From positions 29,644,298-29,708,297 of the forward strand of contig OZ020267.1 of NCBI GenBank assembly GCA_963971225.1: DNA of 64,000 nucleotides, given 5' to 3'. The position numbers and the translations under genes are program-made. This DNA comes from Melieria omissa (Eukaryota; Arthropoda; Insecta; Diptera; Ulidiidae). Shown one piece after another: positions 19,165 through 31,989 of the stretch. Under the pieces are notes generated by a model. The model was given only the letters and a program-made list of their open reading frames with translations. It did no database searches and was not told where the DNA came from. How positions within the stretch are numbered: position 1 is the stretch's first letter; each line of letters begins with the position of its first letter.

Positions 19165-20107
19165 GAAGTACCTATGTTTTTCTATGAGTTTTTTTATGAA
19201 ATCTGTGTGAAAGGTTCTGACCTGAGTGGAATTTCAGAAGCTTCGCTTTGAGTGGACTTTCTAGGTGTGCAGGGCTTTCAGTTATGTCTCAACAAAATCT
19301 TATGGAGCTTCCAGCGTTCTATAAAGTACAGTTTGTAAAAAACAGAAGAAGCTTGCTATATTTTTTTCAAGTGTGACTTGAAGCCACCTGAGTGACCTCA
19401 CCGGGTCGAAGGAATGAAGTTTAATTCAAATAGTGACTTTCAAAAATTTAGTGGTTGATCAGTTTTTGTCGCAGGAAATGACATAAACTTATAAAACTAT
19501 ATACTTATTGTTCTAGGGTTTTGAAAGTTAGGTTATGTTATAAAGTAACTTTTAAGTATAAAGTGGAAGTGATCTTATTTTGGTAAAAACAAATAAGTTT
19601 CAAAGGTTTTTTGTAAATTTGAAACTTTCCGTAGGAAAATTGGTACAACACCTTTCATTCAAAGTTTTGTTCATCATTAGCTCCAATTTTCCACATTTTT
19701 CGTTTACCTAAAAAGAAGTTCGTCTTTTGAGGTAATTCAAAATTCTACCCAATGTTTTGTTTCTTCTCAGGAACTAAAGTACTTCTTGGCCATGCCATGA
19801 GTAATCGAAAGGAAATACGCTGAGTGCGATTGAAAATTCCCATTGAAGCGTCTCCTAAGTTTCCCTGACGTCTTTTGCAAATGTGGCCGAGCATTGTCAT
19901 GCAAAAAAATCAACGCTTCCATCAAATTATGTTTTGTTGGCATAAAGGTTCACATGGTCAGAGCACAGGAAAAGTTAATATTGATTTTTAATAAGTCGCT
20001 TTAATATAAAAACAGCTGACAGATTCATGTTATGTAATGAAAGTTACGCAATAATTTGTGAATCACTTAAAACTGAATTTTACTTTCAATAATAACATCA
20101 ATGGATG
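19165..20107. other. Presumed intron with a mariner relic
   Basis: No further coding exon was recognised. A transposase relic lies at about 19770-19960 (separate entry). Confidence 0.45.
19770..19960 (-). pseudogene. Decayed Tc1/mariner-type transposase fragment
   Basis: On the minus strand, bases near 19880-19910 read LHDNARPH, the second-aspartate motif of mariner transposases. It is followed by a diverged continuation ending in a GMAKKYF-like piece. Frames are broken and no ends were found. Confidence 0.5.
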
Positions 20108-20622
20108 TAAGGAAGCATGGTAGGAAGGAAGGAATTAAGGGATGAAGGATTTAAGGAATGAAGGAAGAAAGGAAGGAAGGAAGAAAGGAAGAAAGGAAGG
20201 GAGGAAGGAAGGAATTAAGGGATGAAGGATTTAAGGAATGAAGGAAGAAAGGAAGGAAGGAAGAAAGGAAGAAAGGAAGGGAGGAAGGGAGGAAGGAAGG
20301 AAGGAAGGAAGGAGTGTATGAGGGAAGGAAGGTGGGAAGGAAGGAAGGAAGGAAGGAAGGAAGGAAGGAAGGAAGGAAGGAACGAAGGAGTGTATGAAAG
20401 AAGGAAGGAAGGAAGGAAGGAAAGAAAGAAGGAAGGTAGGAAGGAATGAAGGAAGGAAAGAAAGAAAGAAAGAAAGAAAAAAAGAAAGAAAAAAGAAAGA
20501 AGGAAGAAAGGAAGGAAGGAGTGTATGAAGGAAGGAAGGTGGGAAGGAAGAAAGGAAGGAAGGAAGGAAGGAAGGAAGGAAGGAAGGAAGTAAGGAAGGA
20601 AGGAAGTAAGGAAGGAAGGATG
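20108..20622. repeat. (GGAA)n satellite with higher-order units
   Basis: This is a purine-only tetranucleotide array of GGAA/GAAA units. Interspersed blocks such as GGAGTGTATGA recur (20310, 20387, 20518), and a block of about 75-80 bp (GGAATTAAGGGATGAAGG) is duplicated at 20130 and 20210. Long 'KEGRKEGR' frames are artefacts. Confidence 0.95.
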
Positions 20623-21255
20623 AAATTGCCAGGCAGTTCAAACTAGTTTTGTATGAGTTTATAATGGTTTGCTCATGGCTTGGGCCTTAGTTTCTATGGT
20701 CTTTGGTTTAGCTGTTTCTTTCGTGGATCAACCTATTTTATGTATCCGACAAACACGCTCCATGAAAAGTAGCAATGTTCACAGTTTACTTAACTTGGTT
20801 GGAAGATTAACCTTAAGCTTTCATGAATAAAGACATTTTAGTCCGAATTTTTGTGGTAACAAAATGGGCTTATTTGGCTTGGGTCTGTTTCACTCGGTTC
20901 AGTCACTTTAACCTTACAACCTACCAAGCAACTTGGCGGTTTAGCAGAATTACATTGATGGTAATAAGGTCCATTGCGATGCCCGAAGTGTGGAAGATCC
21001 CTCTGAGTTCTTATGTTTCTTAGAATGATCTGGACTACTGAAATTTGGCTATAATTCCGACAAGTTGGAGTTGACAAATATCATCAAACGTTGTTTCATG
21101 GAGAAAACCGTGGTGTGCATCACTTTTTCTTCTTCTTTTTACAGTCATTATAAGTCGACGGGACTTGAATAAAACACTCTTGTAGCATAATTTTTTTACA
21201 TTTAAGTATAAGTATCAAGAAAATAAATACAATACAACTACCAGTAAATGAAAGT
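20623..21255. other. Noncoding DNA with a LINE 3' fragment
   Basis: About 20855-20935 (GTGGTAACAAAATGGGCTTATTTGGC...) resembles the 3' UTR of the LINE at 1464-2015. Nothing else was recognised. Confidence 0.4.
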
Positions 21256-21375
21256 ATAGATTAGGTTAGGTAGGAAAGGGTGTGTGCCGCACAAACCCAA
21301 CTTTCACTCGCAGGGCAAAAATGGCCCATTGTGAATCCCTTCTTAAATCGCTCTGGAGCTAACTAGCTGGTTAAA
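21256..21375 (-). mobile_element. LINE 3'-end fragment, CCTAAC tail
   Basis: On the minus strand it ends in TACCTAACCTAATC (21256-21270 on the plus strand: GATTAGGTTAGGTA). It contains CACAATGGGCCATTTTTGCC, parallel to the 3' end of the LINE at 56444-56726. Confidence 0.6.
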
Positions 21376-22739
21376 GTATAACTACGACTTAATTAAAGTA
21401 TAACTATTACTCCTTTTACTGGCTGAGTTGGAATTCGAACCCTTGACCATCTGATCTATGGTCCACTTGAAAGTTTAGTCATAAACTAATTTCTGTCTTG
21501 TGAAAATGACTCCATTCCACATCAGTGCAAGTATCTGACTTACATGTGTAGGAATGATGCGCTCACCAAATTTAACTGCAAGTAAGCGAAAGCCAGTAAA
21601 CAGTAGAAGGGAGTAGAAGGCAGAAAAGACAATGCATATTATAGTGAAACCATCAACACGATTTTTTACGCACTGCAGCTTGGCCAAGTCATCTGCATGT
21701 CGACGCTTGTAAGAGATTTGCCGGACAGTCTCGACAGGTTGCAGCCTGTGTAGGTAGCAACGAATTTGTTGTTGCTGCTACTGTTGTTGTGAGCATTTTT
21801 CTATCTAGCTGCTGTTGCAAGTTGAACTCAATGACTTTTGCATTTAATATGAGCCGGTGGAGAGAGCGAGCGAGGGCAAGGAACGCCAACGAGGTCTGCT
21901 AGAGAAACTGAAATGTAAAGCTACACCAAAGAAAAAAATATTAGCAACTAGCAAACGCACTGTTGCAATCTTGGGCAGTAAATTGTATGCAGCAAGTATG
22001 GCATTCGCTTTTTTTTTTGATACATTTTCTTGAGTCTTTGGGTCCGTTCGCATGTTTACGAACAGTGCAACACGTTGGCCAACTCAGGTAGAAAGCGTTG
22101 TCCATTTCTACCACTATTTGAGATTTATGTTGTTGCTCTGATTGCTGTTGTTGTTGTTTTTGTTGTTGTTGCTCTGCATGACAGATACGCATCTATTACA
22201 GGCAATGACAGTAACGAAAGAAATTTGTGTTGTGAAACATCTTGAGCCAAAGTCACCGAATAACAACAAATAAAACGAAATGGAAAAGCACCAACTGACG
22301 GTGACAATGGTGCAATGTTGACGATGACGACGAGTACGACGACAACAACGACAATGGAATAGTGTAACATGCAACAGCAACAACAACAACAACAACGATT
22401 GCAAGCAAGTGTGTAGTAAAGAAAATGAAAATGTTGAAAGTGCTCGTACAGGATGATGAACGCTAGATTGCAAAATAAAAATTCATAAGTTGCCGCAGGC
22501 AATTTTCACTCTTGATGACGACGACGACAACGACAACGGCAACGATGACTACGACGATGACAATGCGAGCGCGAGTGGTCGCATTCACACCGGTTGACGC
22601 TGGAAGTGGTGAATGCGCTTTTCCGCTTTGAATCCAAGCGGTTAGATTGGGTTAGCTGGACGCGTCGTTAAAGCGGATTGGATTTTTTTGTAAGGCAGTG
22701 TGAAGATTTTTTAAGTAATAAAAGAGAGCAGGTAGGTAA
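21376..22739. other. Noncoding DNA with trinucleotide runs
   Basis: It holds CAA/CAG runs at 22372-22398 and GAC-rich sequence at 22512-22560. No gene is supported. Confidence 0.45.
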
Positions 22740-24100
22740 TTCAAAAACAAGAAGCAGAAGAAATTTAGGTGGAATTAAGAGGAATAGAAGTAAAAACAGA
22801 TGATATGACGTTGATGAGGAGATGGTAAAAGGAAAGCAAATGTGAATAAGAAAACAGTGGGAGAAGAAAAAGATTGGTGCAGAGAAAGGGAGGAGTAAGT
22901 GAAGAATACAAATATACAGGAATTTGAAAAGAAGATGAACAAAAAGAAAGAAAAATAGAATGAATTAGTATGACGAAAGGAAAGACAAACAAAAGCGATG
23001 AAGGAAAAAGTTGATATGACAAAAGCTGGGTGTGTGTGGAAAGAAGAGTAATTGATGAAGTCATATACAGGAATTTGAAAAGAAGATGAACAAAAGAAAA
23101 AAAAGAGAGTGGCGTGGAGAAAGAAAGAAAAAAAGACAAGCAAAAGTGATGAAGCAAAGAGGTGGTATTGGAAAAAGTTGGTAAGGTGAGGTAAGTGATT
23201 GTGGAAAGGAGAGCAATGGATGAAGATAAATACAGGAATTTGAAAAGAAGTTGGGTGAGAAAAGAAAAGCAATTCATGAAGACAAATACAAGAATTTTAA
23301 AAGAAGATTAATAGGGAGAAAGAAAAAGATTTGTGTGTAGAAAACAAGGAAGGAAATACATGTAGAAGTGATGAAGCCAACAGTTGGTATGGAAAAAGGT
23401 TGGCAGTATGAGGTGGGTGGGTGAGGAAAGAAGACCAATTGATAAAGTCAAATGCAGAAATTTGAAAAGAACATACACGGAAAGAAAGATTGGTGTGGAG
23501 AAAGTAAGAAAGGAAAGACAATCAAAAGTATTTAAGTAAATAGTTGGTATGAAAAAGGTGGGTGAGTGTGGAAAGAAGAGTAATTGATGAAGTAATATAC
23601 AGGAATTTTAAAAGAAGATGAACAACAAGAAAGAAAAAGATTAGTTTGGAGAATGGAAAGACAAACAAAAGTTATGAAGCAAACAGTTGGTAACGTAAAA
23701 AGTTGATATGGTGAGGTGATGGTGAGGAAAGAGGAGCATTTGATGAAGGCAAATACAGGAATTCAAAAATAAGATTAATTGAAATAAAGAAAAAGATTTG
23801 TGTGAAAAAAGAAGGAAGAAAAGACAAGCAAAAGTGCTGAAGTAAACAGTTTGGTATGGAAAAAGGTTGGTAGGATGAGGTAAGTGGCTGAGGAAAGTAG
23901 ACCAATTGATGAAGTCAAATATAGGAATTTAGAAGAAGAAGAAGATGAACAAAAAAAAAGAAAACGATTAGTATGTAGAAAGGAAGAAAAGAAAGACAAG
24001 AAAAAGTGCTGGAAAAAGGTTGGTAGTGTAAGGTGGGTAGGTGAAGAAAGGGGATCAATTGATGAAGTCAAATATAGGAGTTTGAAAAAAGGATGAGAAA
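22740..24100. repeat. Purine-skewed tandem array, about 155-bp unit, roughly nine copies
   Basis: The core GGAATTTGAAAAGAAGATGA recurs near 22917, 23067, 23232, 23455, 23601, 23756, 23921 and 24071. Around it are conserved pieces (AAAGACAAGCAAAAGTGATGAAG, GGTATGGAAAAAGGTTGGTA, GAGGTGAGTG). The plus strand is strongly A/G. Long minus-strand Phe/Leu/Ser-rich frames across 22765-24209 are its shadows. Confidence 0.85.
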
Positions 24101-24569
24101 AATTGACTGAAAACAAGTTCATGAGGGGAAAGAAAGTCAGAAGAATACGAAAGTTTTTATTACTAAGAATGAAAAAATATGAAAACAAGGCTTTGGAGAA
24201 GCTGATCATAATAGATCACCTATCCCAACAAGCCCACCAGATAGATTCAAAAAGATTTGCACTGAGACCAGAGATGATCTATTGTGCCCCAACAAACATA
24301 GAAAAGAACTATTCTCACCATCTATCCTGACCTGGCCACCGTTTAACCGATCTCACCGTCTTTCGACCATAACCATAACCGTTTTCGTTTGACGTTATCG
24401 TTATCGGTGATCAAGTTTTCATTATCAGTGACCACACGCTTCAGAAATAGATTGATTTTCAGTGCTAAGATTCAGCAGCAGTTTGTAGATGAAAATTCGA
24501 TCCATGCGATTTTTTTTTCATTAACTCGTGTGGCTCTCATACATTGAACTTCTTTTTCAAGTGGTTTCA
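24101..24569. other. Noncoding gap between a tandem array and a mariner relic
   Basis: Nothing recognised. Confidence 0.35.
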
Positions 24570-25015
24570 AACGGTTTAATATAGAATTACTATAGAATTT
24601 TTAGTTCCTGCGCAATCGAAACAGTGCTTACATGACATTCGAACTCGAACTCACGAGGTTTTTCTGTAATAACTCATTTGGTACCCACACAACGAGCTTC
24701 TTTTTGTATCCAACCTGATTCAAGTTCTTCCAAATGGTTCTTTTTGCCATGTTTATCTTTTAGCCAATCAAACCAGTGCTTCCATGATAGTTGGACTCCT
24801 TGATTTCCATCATTTTATAGACTTTTTCGACAATTGGCCTTCCAAAACGTGGTTCGTTTTCTACATAAAAATTACCAAAACAGAATCCACGAAACCAAAA
24901 GTGCGCATGATTGGCTGTTGTAGTCTCAAAATCATAAACACTATTCACATTTTCAGTTGGTTGGCTTTCGCTTTAATTGAAGAAAAACTCTCTTTTCTCT
25001 TTGCTGATGTACGTT
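24570..25015 (-). pseudogene. N-terminal part of a dead mariner transposase
   Basis: The minus-strand reading contains helix-turn-helix-like remnants: 'NEPRFGRPIVEKV' (about 24830-24870) and the mariner hallmark 'GYKKKLVVWVPNELLQKNL' (about 24660-24715). It has internal stops and frameshifts. No DDD catalytic half and no inverted repeats were found, so it is a truncated relic. Confidence 0.65.
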
Positions 25016-26204
25016 TTTGACGCGTGCTGAAACAAAACTTAGTCAAGCAGTTACCAAATAGTTTGAGAAGTTTTCTTACTACGACATCTTATCTTTCTAA
25101 TGTCATCTAGCGTAACCTGATCGCATAGAACGCTATAGAACGGTAGACTTAGATTTCTTAATCTACCTATGGAAAAATAATGACTCACATAATTATTTTT
25201 CTATTATAATTTTTTAAATTTTTCTTTGTTATATAATAGCGAATCTATATTGTTTCCAATTTAATATGAAATAATTTAAAATAAATTAAATAAATGTAGA
25301 CCCTCAGAAAGTGTTGACAAAGTATTCACTCATTTGTCGTTTACTGATTGCTTGAATTGTTATTGTTCAACACTCGAGCGCGCCTCTGACTAACAAATAC
25401 AAACACACAAGTTTCCATATTCTGTATGCTCATTCACATGTGTTCAAGTGGTTTTATTTATAAAAAAAAAGTGCTCACAAAAAAAGCTCAACAAAATATG
25501 AAAACACATAAAGATGTGAAAAGTTTTTCTGCACATTTGAATGTTAAATCTTTTATGAAACGAAACCTTTTTATGCAATTCTTTTGAGTGGAAGGCGCAC
25601 TCAATGCTGCCACGCAAACACTTGCACGTACACACACAAACAAACATGCATACACACATATATCTACTACACACTTGGAGTTTGTCGCTGGACAGACGTG
25701 CTGTCTGGACAGACGCACAGCAGGCGCCTTCACTTTGTGTTTGGAGCCAGCCAGCAGTGTCAGAGCAGAGCACGTTGCAGATCTCGCAGCCGGCGTTTAT
25801 AACAAAACAACAACTCAATGTGGTTGTTTTTCTTGCGGCTGGTGACTACTTATATGGCTTGGCTTGTGTTGCTTTTTATTTGCTCTTGATTTGAAGCCAA
25901 AACATTCATAGACAATTTTCGGTTGTATTCTTATTGTTGTAATGGACTTAGTGAGTGGTTATATGTGTGTGTGGGTGTGAGTGTGGGACATGAGAATGCT
26001 GGTGATGTTTTTTGAGGCTCTGTGCACTTTCAGTGTTTTAGTGTTTCTGTGCGTCTTTGTGTGTGTTTGTAGAAACTTAAAGTTTCTAAACGTGAAATTT
26101 ATGAATGTGCAACAACAACATTGTGAGAGAAATATGTGTGAGAAATATGTATAAAATGCATTAACAGTTTTGAGAAATTATCTGTTTTTTTTTAAGCCGG
26201 CCTC
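25016..26204. other. Noncoding DNA
   Basis: CA/CATA-rich at 25628-25665, and GT-rich at 25960-26070. No gene was recognised. Confidence 0.45.
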
Positions 26205-26640
26205 GAATTTCAATTTCAATTTCAATTTCAATTTCAATTTCAATTTCAATTTCAATTTCAATTTCAATTTCAATTTCAATTTCAATTTCAATTTCAATTT
26301 CAATTTCAATTTCAATTTCAATTTCAATTTCAATTTCAATTTCAATTTCAATTTCAATTTCAATTTCAATTTCAATTTCAATTTCAATTTCAATTTCAAT
26401 TTCAATTTCAATTTCAATTTCAATTTCAATTTCAATTTCAATTTCAATTTCAATTTCAATTTCAATTTCAATTTCAATTTCAATTTCAATTTGAATTTGA
26501 ATTTGAATTTGAATTTGAATTTGAATTTGAATTTGAATTTGAATTTGAATTTGAATTTGAATTTGAATTTGAATTTGAATTTGAATTTGAATTTGAAATT
26601 GAATTTGAATTTGAATTTGAATTTTATTTTAATTTTAGTT
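26205..26640. repeat. Two-phase hexanucleotide array: (AATTTC)n then (AATTTG)n
   Basis: About 47 perfect AATTTC units (26206-26489) switch abruptly at 26490 to about 21 AATTTG units, which run to about 26620 with one AAATTG variant near 26595. They then decay through TTTTA/TTTTAG pentamers. The FN and LN protein frames over it are artefacts. Confidence 0.97.
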
Positions 26641-29600
26641 TTAGTTTTAGTTTTAAGTTTAATTTATAATAATTTTTTTTAAATATATATTTTTTTCAAA
26701 TGTATTTTTTATAGTTTTTATTAATGGCTTTTAGTATTTGAGTAACTTTAGTGTTTGCTTTTTTGACTCAAAAATGTTTCCAAATATTTATTTATTTTGC
26801 CTCTAATCCTAAAATAAAGTTAAACAACAGCATCTCGTTTCCGCATAGAGTTGAACTAAAACAAAAAACAAACATTTGCCCGACAAATCACCACAAATAT
26901 CATCATTTCCGCTTAAACGCAACGGCGGCCAGCAACGCCAAAGTAGCCAAACCGCAAAAACCGCAGCTAACAAGCGCACCATTTCCGTTTGTTTTGACAC
27001 CTCACACCAGCACTCACACACACATACAGACACAAACATTCACTTCCACATTGCTATCCTTGACATTGGGCAAATCATATTCCTTGATGCCGCCGGATAT
27101 TGTCACTTCGGGTTTAAGCCGCAAAAATGGCGCGCAACAGCAAAGCGTCTAAAAATATTTGGTAGCTTTTGAATCAACTTTAAATGTGACGTTGTCCAGC
27201 TGATACTGATACGTCTTCTTCTTCTTTTTTTGTATAGATTCTTTTGGCTTCGCGCTGCTACAAAAAAGTGACAAAAAAATTGTCCAAACTGAAACTCACT
27301 TAAGTGCAGCATAAATAATAAGCAATGGCAACAAAAACAAAATCTTAAAAAAACAACAAACAAGCAAAAATATAAATAAATAAAGAAAAGAAACGGTAAC
27401 GCATTTTCAAGGATATCGAGTGCGTGTTTGTTGCATGTGTGTGTGTGTTAGTCTATGCGCCACACATGCTCCAAGAATTAGACTCGTTTTTGCCACACTT
27501 TTGCCGTATGATGCTTTGTTGTTCGCAGTTGTTGTTGTTGTTGTATGTTGTTGCTGTTAAAAGCTAGCAACCTTTTGAGTTCCCCTTGTCGATAGCGTCG
27601 CATAGCGTCCATGTCGCATACAGTTCGTCGCTTACTTAATGGCCTTGGGGCCACTATGATTCGTAAGTGAATTCATATTTCATATGCAACGCGTCTTTGT
27701 GTGCGCTCGCCGTTGCGTATGTTTGCATCAATGTGTATCTGTGTGTGTGTGTGTTTGAGTTTTTTCCGCTTTTTGTTGCCTTTGTGAAAGCGAGATGAAA
27801 TATGAAAGAATTGTATGCTTGTTGTTTTTGTTGTTGTTGTTATGTTGCTGTGTTCACTTCCCTCAAAGATTCATAAAGAGAATGAGTGCATTTTAAAGGC
27901 GGCCGCTCGTTCTCAGGGGTGTTGCCGTAATGGAAAAGGGTTAAGCTGCAGCGGAGGCGAAACACTGTAGTTGTAGCTTGTAAGGGCGGAACAACTTTGT
28001 GCTTTATATCAAACATAAAGAAATACAAATCAAAGGAAGCACACAGCTATGCAGAGATTTTTGTTCATATTAAAAAATTATGAAATTATGTTCTAAATCA
28101 ATGCTGATTGAATGTTAAGGGTGAGGTTTCAATTTAATTGTTAAAATATGTGTTGATTTCTTAGTATTTGGTGCAATAACAAATAACCAAATCAATTATT
28201 ATTGATCATGGAAACGATTATCAATTCAATTAATAAATTATTTCCAATTAATTGCTTAGTTGGCAGTGAAATAATGATTAATGATGATTATCATGTATGA
28301 AGAGTACTGATAATAATTTGTAAAAATATTTGCATTGCAGTTGCATTAAAAAAATTAATCAAAATAATTAAAAAGCTATTGCAAACGTTAGTGAAATATT
28401 ATTGAATTGAGAGTTATAATCATACAATGAATTAATAAAAGTTTAATTTTAATTGTTGAAATTGAAATTGTTGAACTGTTGAAATTGTCTCTAATTGATT
28501 GACTAGTGTAGCCTTTAGTTGGGCTTATTCAATTATATTCAAAAATTGTCTCATTAATGGGTTAACAGGTAGAATTTTTATGATAGTCACTTAACTGATA
28601 AAATGTGTTAAAATATCCAAAATGCTCAACTAGTTAAATCAATGTAAATAAATAATTAACTAACCTCAAGTAACCTCATTAATTAATTGACTGGAAGAAA
28701 CTTTGCAATAATTAATTGGTAAAAAATGTAAAAATTTCCAAAAATTATAAACTAACTGAATCAGTTTAAATGGTTAATTAATTTCATTGCATTAAAATTC
28801 AGTTCAAATTTAAATCCTGTCTTAAATTTGTTGACTAGTGTAACCTGTAGAGCACGTGTTCTCGCCGCAACTGTTGACTTGATTCAATTAATGCCAGAAG
28901 TAGTCTCATTAATTGGTTGACGTCGACAAACTTTATAATAATTTCGTTTCTTGCGAACACAATCAATGTTGATGCCATTCCAGGAAGCTGTCGACTTGCC
29001 AATATTTGGTTATGGCTAAAATCAAAGCTGTTTAGCGGCGCTTCCGAACGCCACTGTCATTGCTTGGAGCTCTTTTTGCTGCCATTACGATTCCCATCTC
29101 CCCCGAAATTTCATCAAAGTGCATGTAATTCAATTAAAAGCGACATTCACGTTGTGTGCGTCGCGAATTCTGGCAGATGACTCGACCGTCGCTCAGACGT
29201 GTCCGTCCACATACTCATTCATTCATTTCTTTGCGGCACATTTGTTGCTTTCTTAATTTGTATGAAGCTGCTGTGTTGCTGTTTATTTACGAAGGAGCAC
29301 AGGAATTCTTTATTTCTTTGCTTCTTTTTTTTTGATTATTCTTGACGTCTCTGGCGCGTTTTTATGTTAAGGAAAAAGCCGAAACGAGTGACGCCAGTCC
29401 ATTCAATCTTCTTTATTTCTTGGTACTTTATTTATAAATATTTATATAAACATTATTATGTGTTTGTTGTTGTTGCTATAAGTCTGTTGCTTTAATGTGG
29501 TTAAGACGGGATGAAGTTATCCTCTTTGCAGATGAAAGTCAACGAATTGGTTGCCTCATTTTCTTCCCTTCACTGAATTATTTAGCATTCAGTTAAAAAT

Positions 29601-30876
29601 ACTTGTTAGTTAAAAGTGAATTTTACATCCAAAGAAATGTTTTATATCTAAAAATATCACAAAATATAAATGTCTCAATTATAGAAAAGCAATTAAAACA
29701 TTAACCTTTTTCAAATTGTTGTGCTGACAAGTAATTCAAAACTTTGCCACCCACAAAGCATTCGCTCATTCGCCGCAATGCCACAAGTAAGTCGCAGCTA
29801 CAATAACAATCTAACAGTAATAACAAGAACAATAAAGGTCTGTCGCAGCAGCAGCAGCCAACTGTCATCTCATCTCGTGGTGACTTTTCGCAGTTCAGCT
29901 GCAAACCTTTCAATATTGCTGCTGGTCGCCAAATCTGCTTCTTCTTGTTCATGTGCTGTGCTGTAGAATCTGTCGCTGCTGCTGTCGCCATCGCCATCGC
30001 CATTGCCATCGCCTTGGCTCAGCTCTCAAGGGCTTTTGCAGCGCTCATTTGTGCGCTGCCACTGTCGGCTGCCAAGCAGCGCATTTTGACTTCTTTTGTG
30101 CTCAGCTGCTGTTAATTTAATCTGCGCCACAGCCAGCAGATGGCGCTGTCGGTGCCGAGTTGAAAATCGAATTTTCACTATGTGCTGCTTGGCCGCCCGA
30201 ATGTATGCAATGGCCAACACACACACGACACTGTAGTAGTCGCAGCAAGAATGCTGTAACGTCGAAGGAGTCGAATGCGCTGGAAATTTGGACAGCATCA
30301 CGTGCTGCTTTGTGTAGAAGTGTAAAGTACTTTGATTTTTTTTGTTCTTTCATTGTTTTACAACGTCTTCTTTGCTGGGCTATTGAAGCTTTTGGGGCAG
30401 TTTGTCGATTGCTTCACATAATTTTCTACAAATTTTCCATTGGGAGGGTTTTTCATAGTTTTGGCGCCAAAGTGTTGGAAAGCTTTGGCCATTTGAATGA
30501 ACCATAGTGAAGGGCAGAGATTTGGAGATAATTTTTGTATTTGTATTTATATTTGTGTTGTATATATTTGTATATAATGTAAATTTTTTATACATATTTA
30601 AACTATATAAGTATGTTTGAGCAAAAGTGCTCTTAATTAACATAAAGATGTGACAATATTAAAAATTCAATTATAGCTGAGGATTGTTGCGTTTAAGACA
30701 CAACTTGTTGAGTGAACAAATATTTTTCGAAATAATGTTTGATACTGAAAACCTTAAGAAAAGAAATTGATGTGCCCTACTAAACGAATCATTGCAATTG
30801 GGAGCAAAAAATTTAGAAACACTTTAAGAACTGACGTGACTATCACAACTTCTTTCTGTTAGTTTGTCATGCATTA
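26641..30876. other. Long noncoding stretch
   Basis: No gene was supported. It contains GTT/TTG runs at 27525-27550 and 27815-27845, very AT-rich sequence with many AATTAATT motifs at 28060-28930, and a GCCATC run at 29985-30012. Short open frames show no recognisable domain. Confidence 0.4.
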
Positions 30877-31965
30877 CACAGTGATTCGTTTCATAGAAAA
30901 AATTCCAAAAATTAATGGTCTCAGAACTAAACGATTTTGATTTCATTTGAAAGGTAAAACGCCAATTAAGAAAACCCCCAAAAATCTGTGCGAAAAATTA
31001 ATTGGTGTGTGTGCAAGAGCTGCTCAAAGTTGCAACTTTTTTCACAAAAAATTTAAACACATATTTTCTGTTTTTTAGTCTATTGAGAAAAAAAATCGTA
31101 AAAATATATGGTTAGCAAGAAGTTGCTAAAACTTTAAATATAGATTAAGAAATATTGTGTTTATTTTCGCTTTCAATATTTTCTTCAGTTTTAACTTCAG
31201 TTTTAATTTAAAATATTTTTTAGAATTAAAAACCTTTTAATTGGCAAAACTTAGAGCAACATATTGTAACGATGAGGCACTCTGTGCTTTGCTATGCATG
31301 AATGCTTTTCCAAGCATACTTTTAGGCATGCACTTTGGATTGCGGCCGGTTGGCTATAAATCCGATATGGCAAGGATGGTTCGCGAAGGTGATAGGCTGT
31401 GCTAGAACAATGGAGATAGAGAGTACAACTAGAATGTGCAGGAAACATCGGCGCGATAAGAGAAAACAAGTATAAAAAGCAGCAGTGTGCAGCGCAGAGG
31501 GTCGAGTCTTAGTTGAATAAGCAAAGTAGTAACAAGTAACAAGCAAAGTAAAATCTGTAAATAAAGTGTTGGTTTTGGAATGCATTTTGCGTTGAGTAAT
31601 TGAAGTGGTTTTATTTTTAAGCACAATCCAAAAACTAACTTGGAAAGTCATTTTCGTAACAATATCTAAAAAGTATGTGAAACTATGTTCTTGATTTTTT
31701 TTATATTTTAAGAAGCATTCTTTCTTTGTAGAAAAATGTAATTAGATTCTCCGAAATTTTCTCCGATTTCAGAAAGGGGTCTAAATACATATTTTTCGAC
31801 AAAAGAAGTTTTTCAAATTTAAGTCTCAACCATTGCCAAACTACACAAGTTTAAGAAAAACGAAATAAAGATTTCAATTCAGCAGACCAGGATTAACTAG
31901 TATACCAAATTTTATGAAGAACGGATCATTACTTTTAATTTTGTGCCGCGGTTGTATGAAGTCAA
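30877..31965 (+). mobile_element. CACAGTG-ended DNA transposon (Transib-like), copy A, split by a solo LTR
   Basis: It starts with CACAGTGATTCG at 30877 and aligns along its length with the copy at 58355-59288 (for example CATTTGAAAGGTAAAAC, TTTTCTGTTTTTTAG, GGCAAAACTTAGAG). A 397-bp LTR interrupts it at 31265. About 230 bp of the right half are deleted, and the right terminus (about 31945-31965) has decayed. The inner right end still keeps CCGCGG next to a nonamer-like stretch (ATTTTGT on the plus strand). Confidence 0.75.
31265..31661 (+). mobile_element. Solo LTR (397 bp) of another LTR retrotransposon
   Basis: It begins TGTAACGATG and ends TTCGTAACA, with ATAT duplicated at 31261-31264 and 31662-31665. 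It carries TATAAAA at 31471-31477 and AATAAA at 31560-31565, in the order expected of an LTR. The paralogous copy at about 58735-58750 shows the uninterrupted target (AGGGAAATATCTAAAAAG). No internal region remains. Confidence 0.85.
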
Positions 31966-31989
31966 TTTCAATCATCATCCATCCATGAT

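Noticed and set aside
20222..20646. Lys-Glu-Gly-Arg-rich frames
   Set aside because: Translation of (GGAA)n repeats.
22740..24100. A CRISPR-like array of regularly spaced repeats
   Set aside because: Units are about 155 bp, diverged and contiguous; the genome is eukaryotic and there are no unique spacers.
26170..26682. 170-residue Phe-Asn/Leu-Asn frame and Lys-Leu antisense frame
   Set aside because: Pure translation of the AATTTC/AATTTG array.
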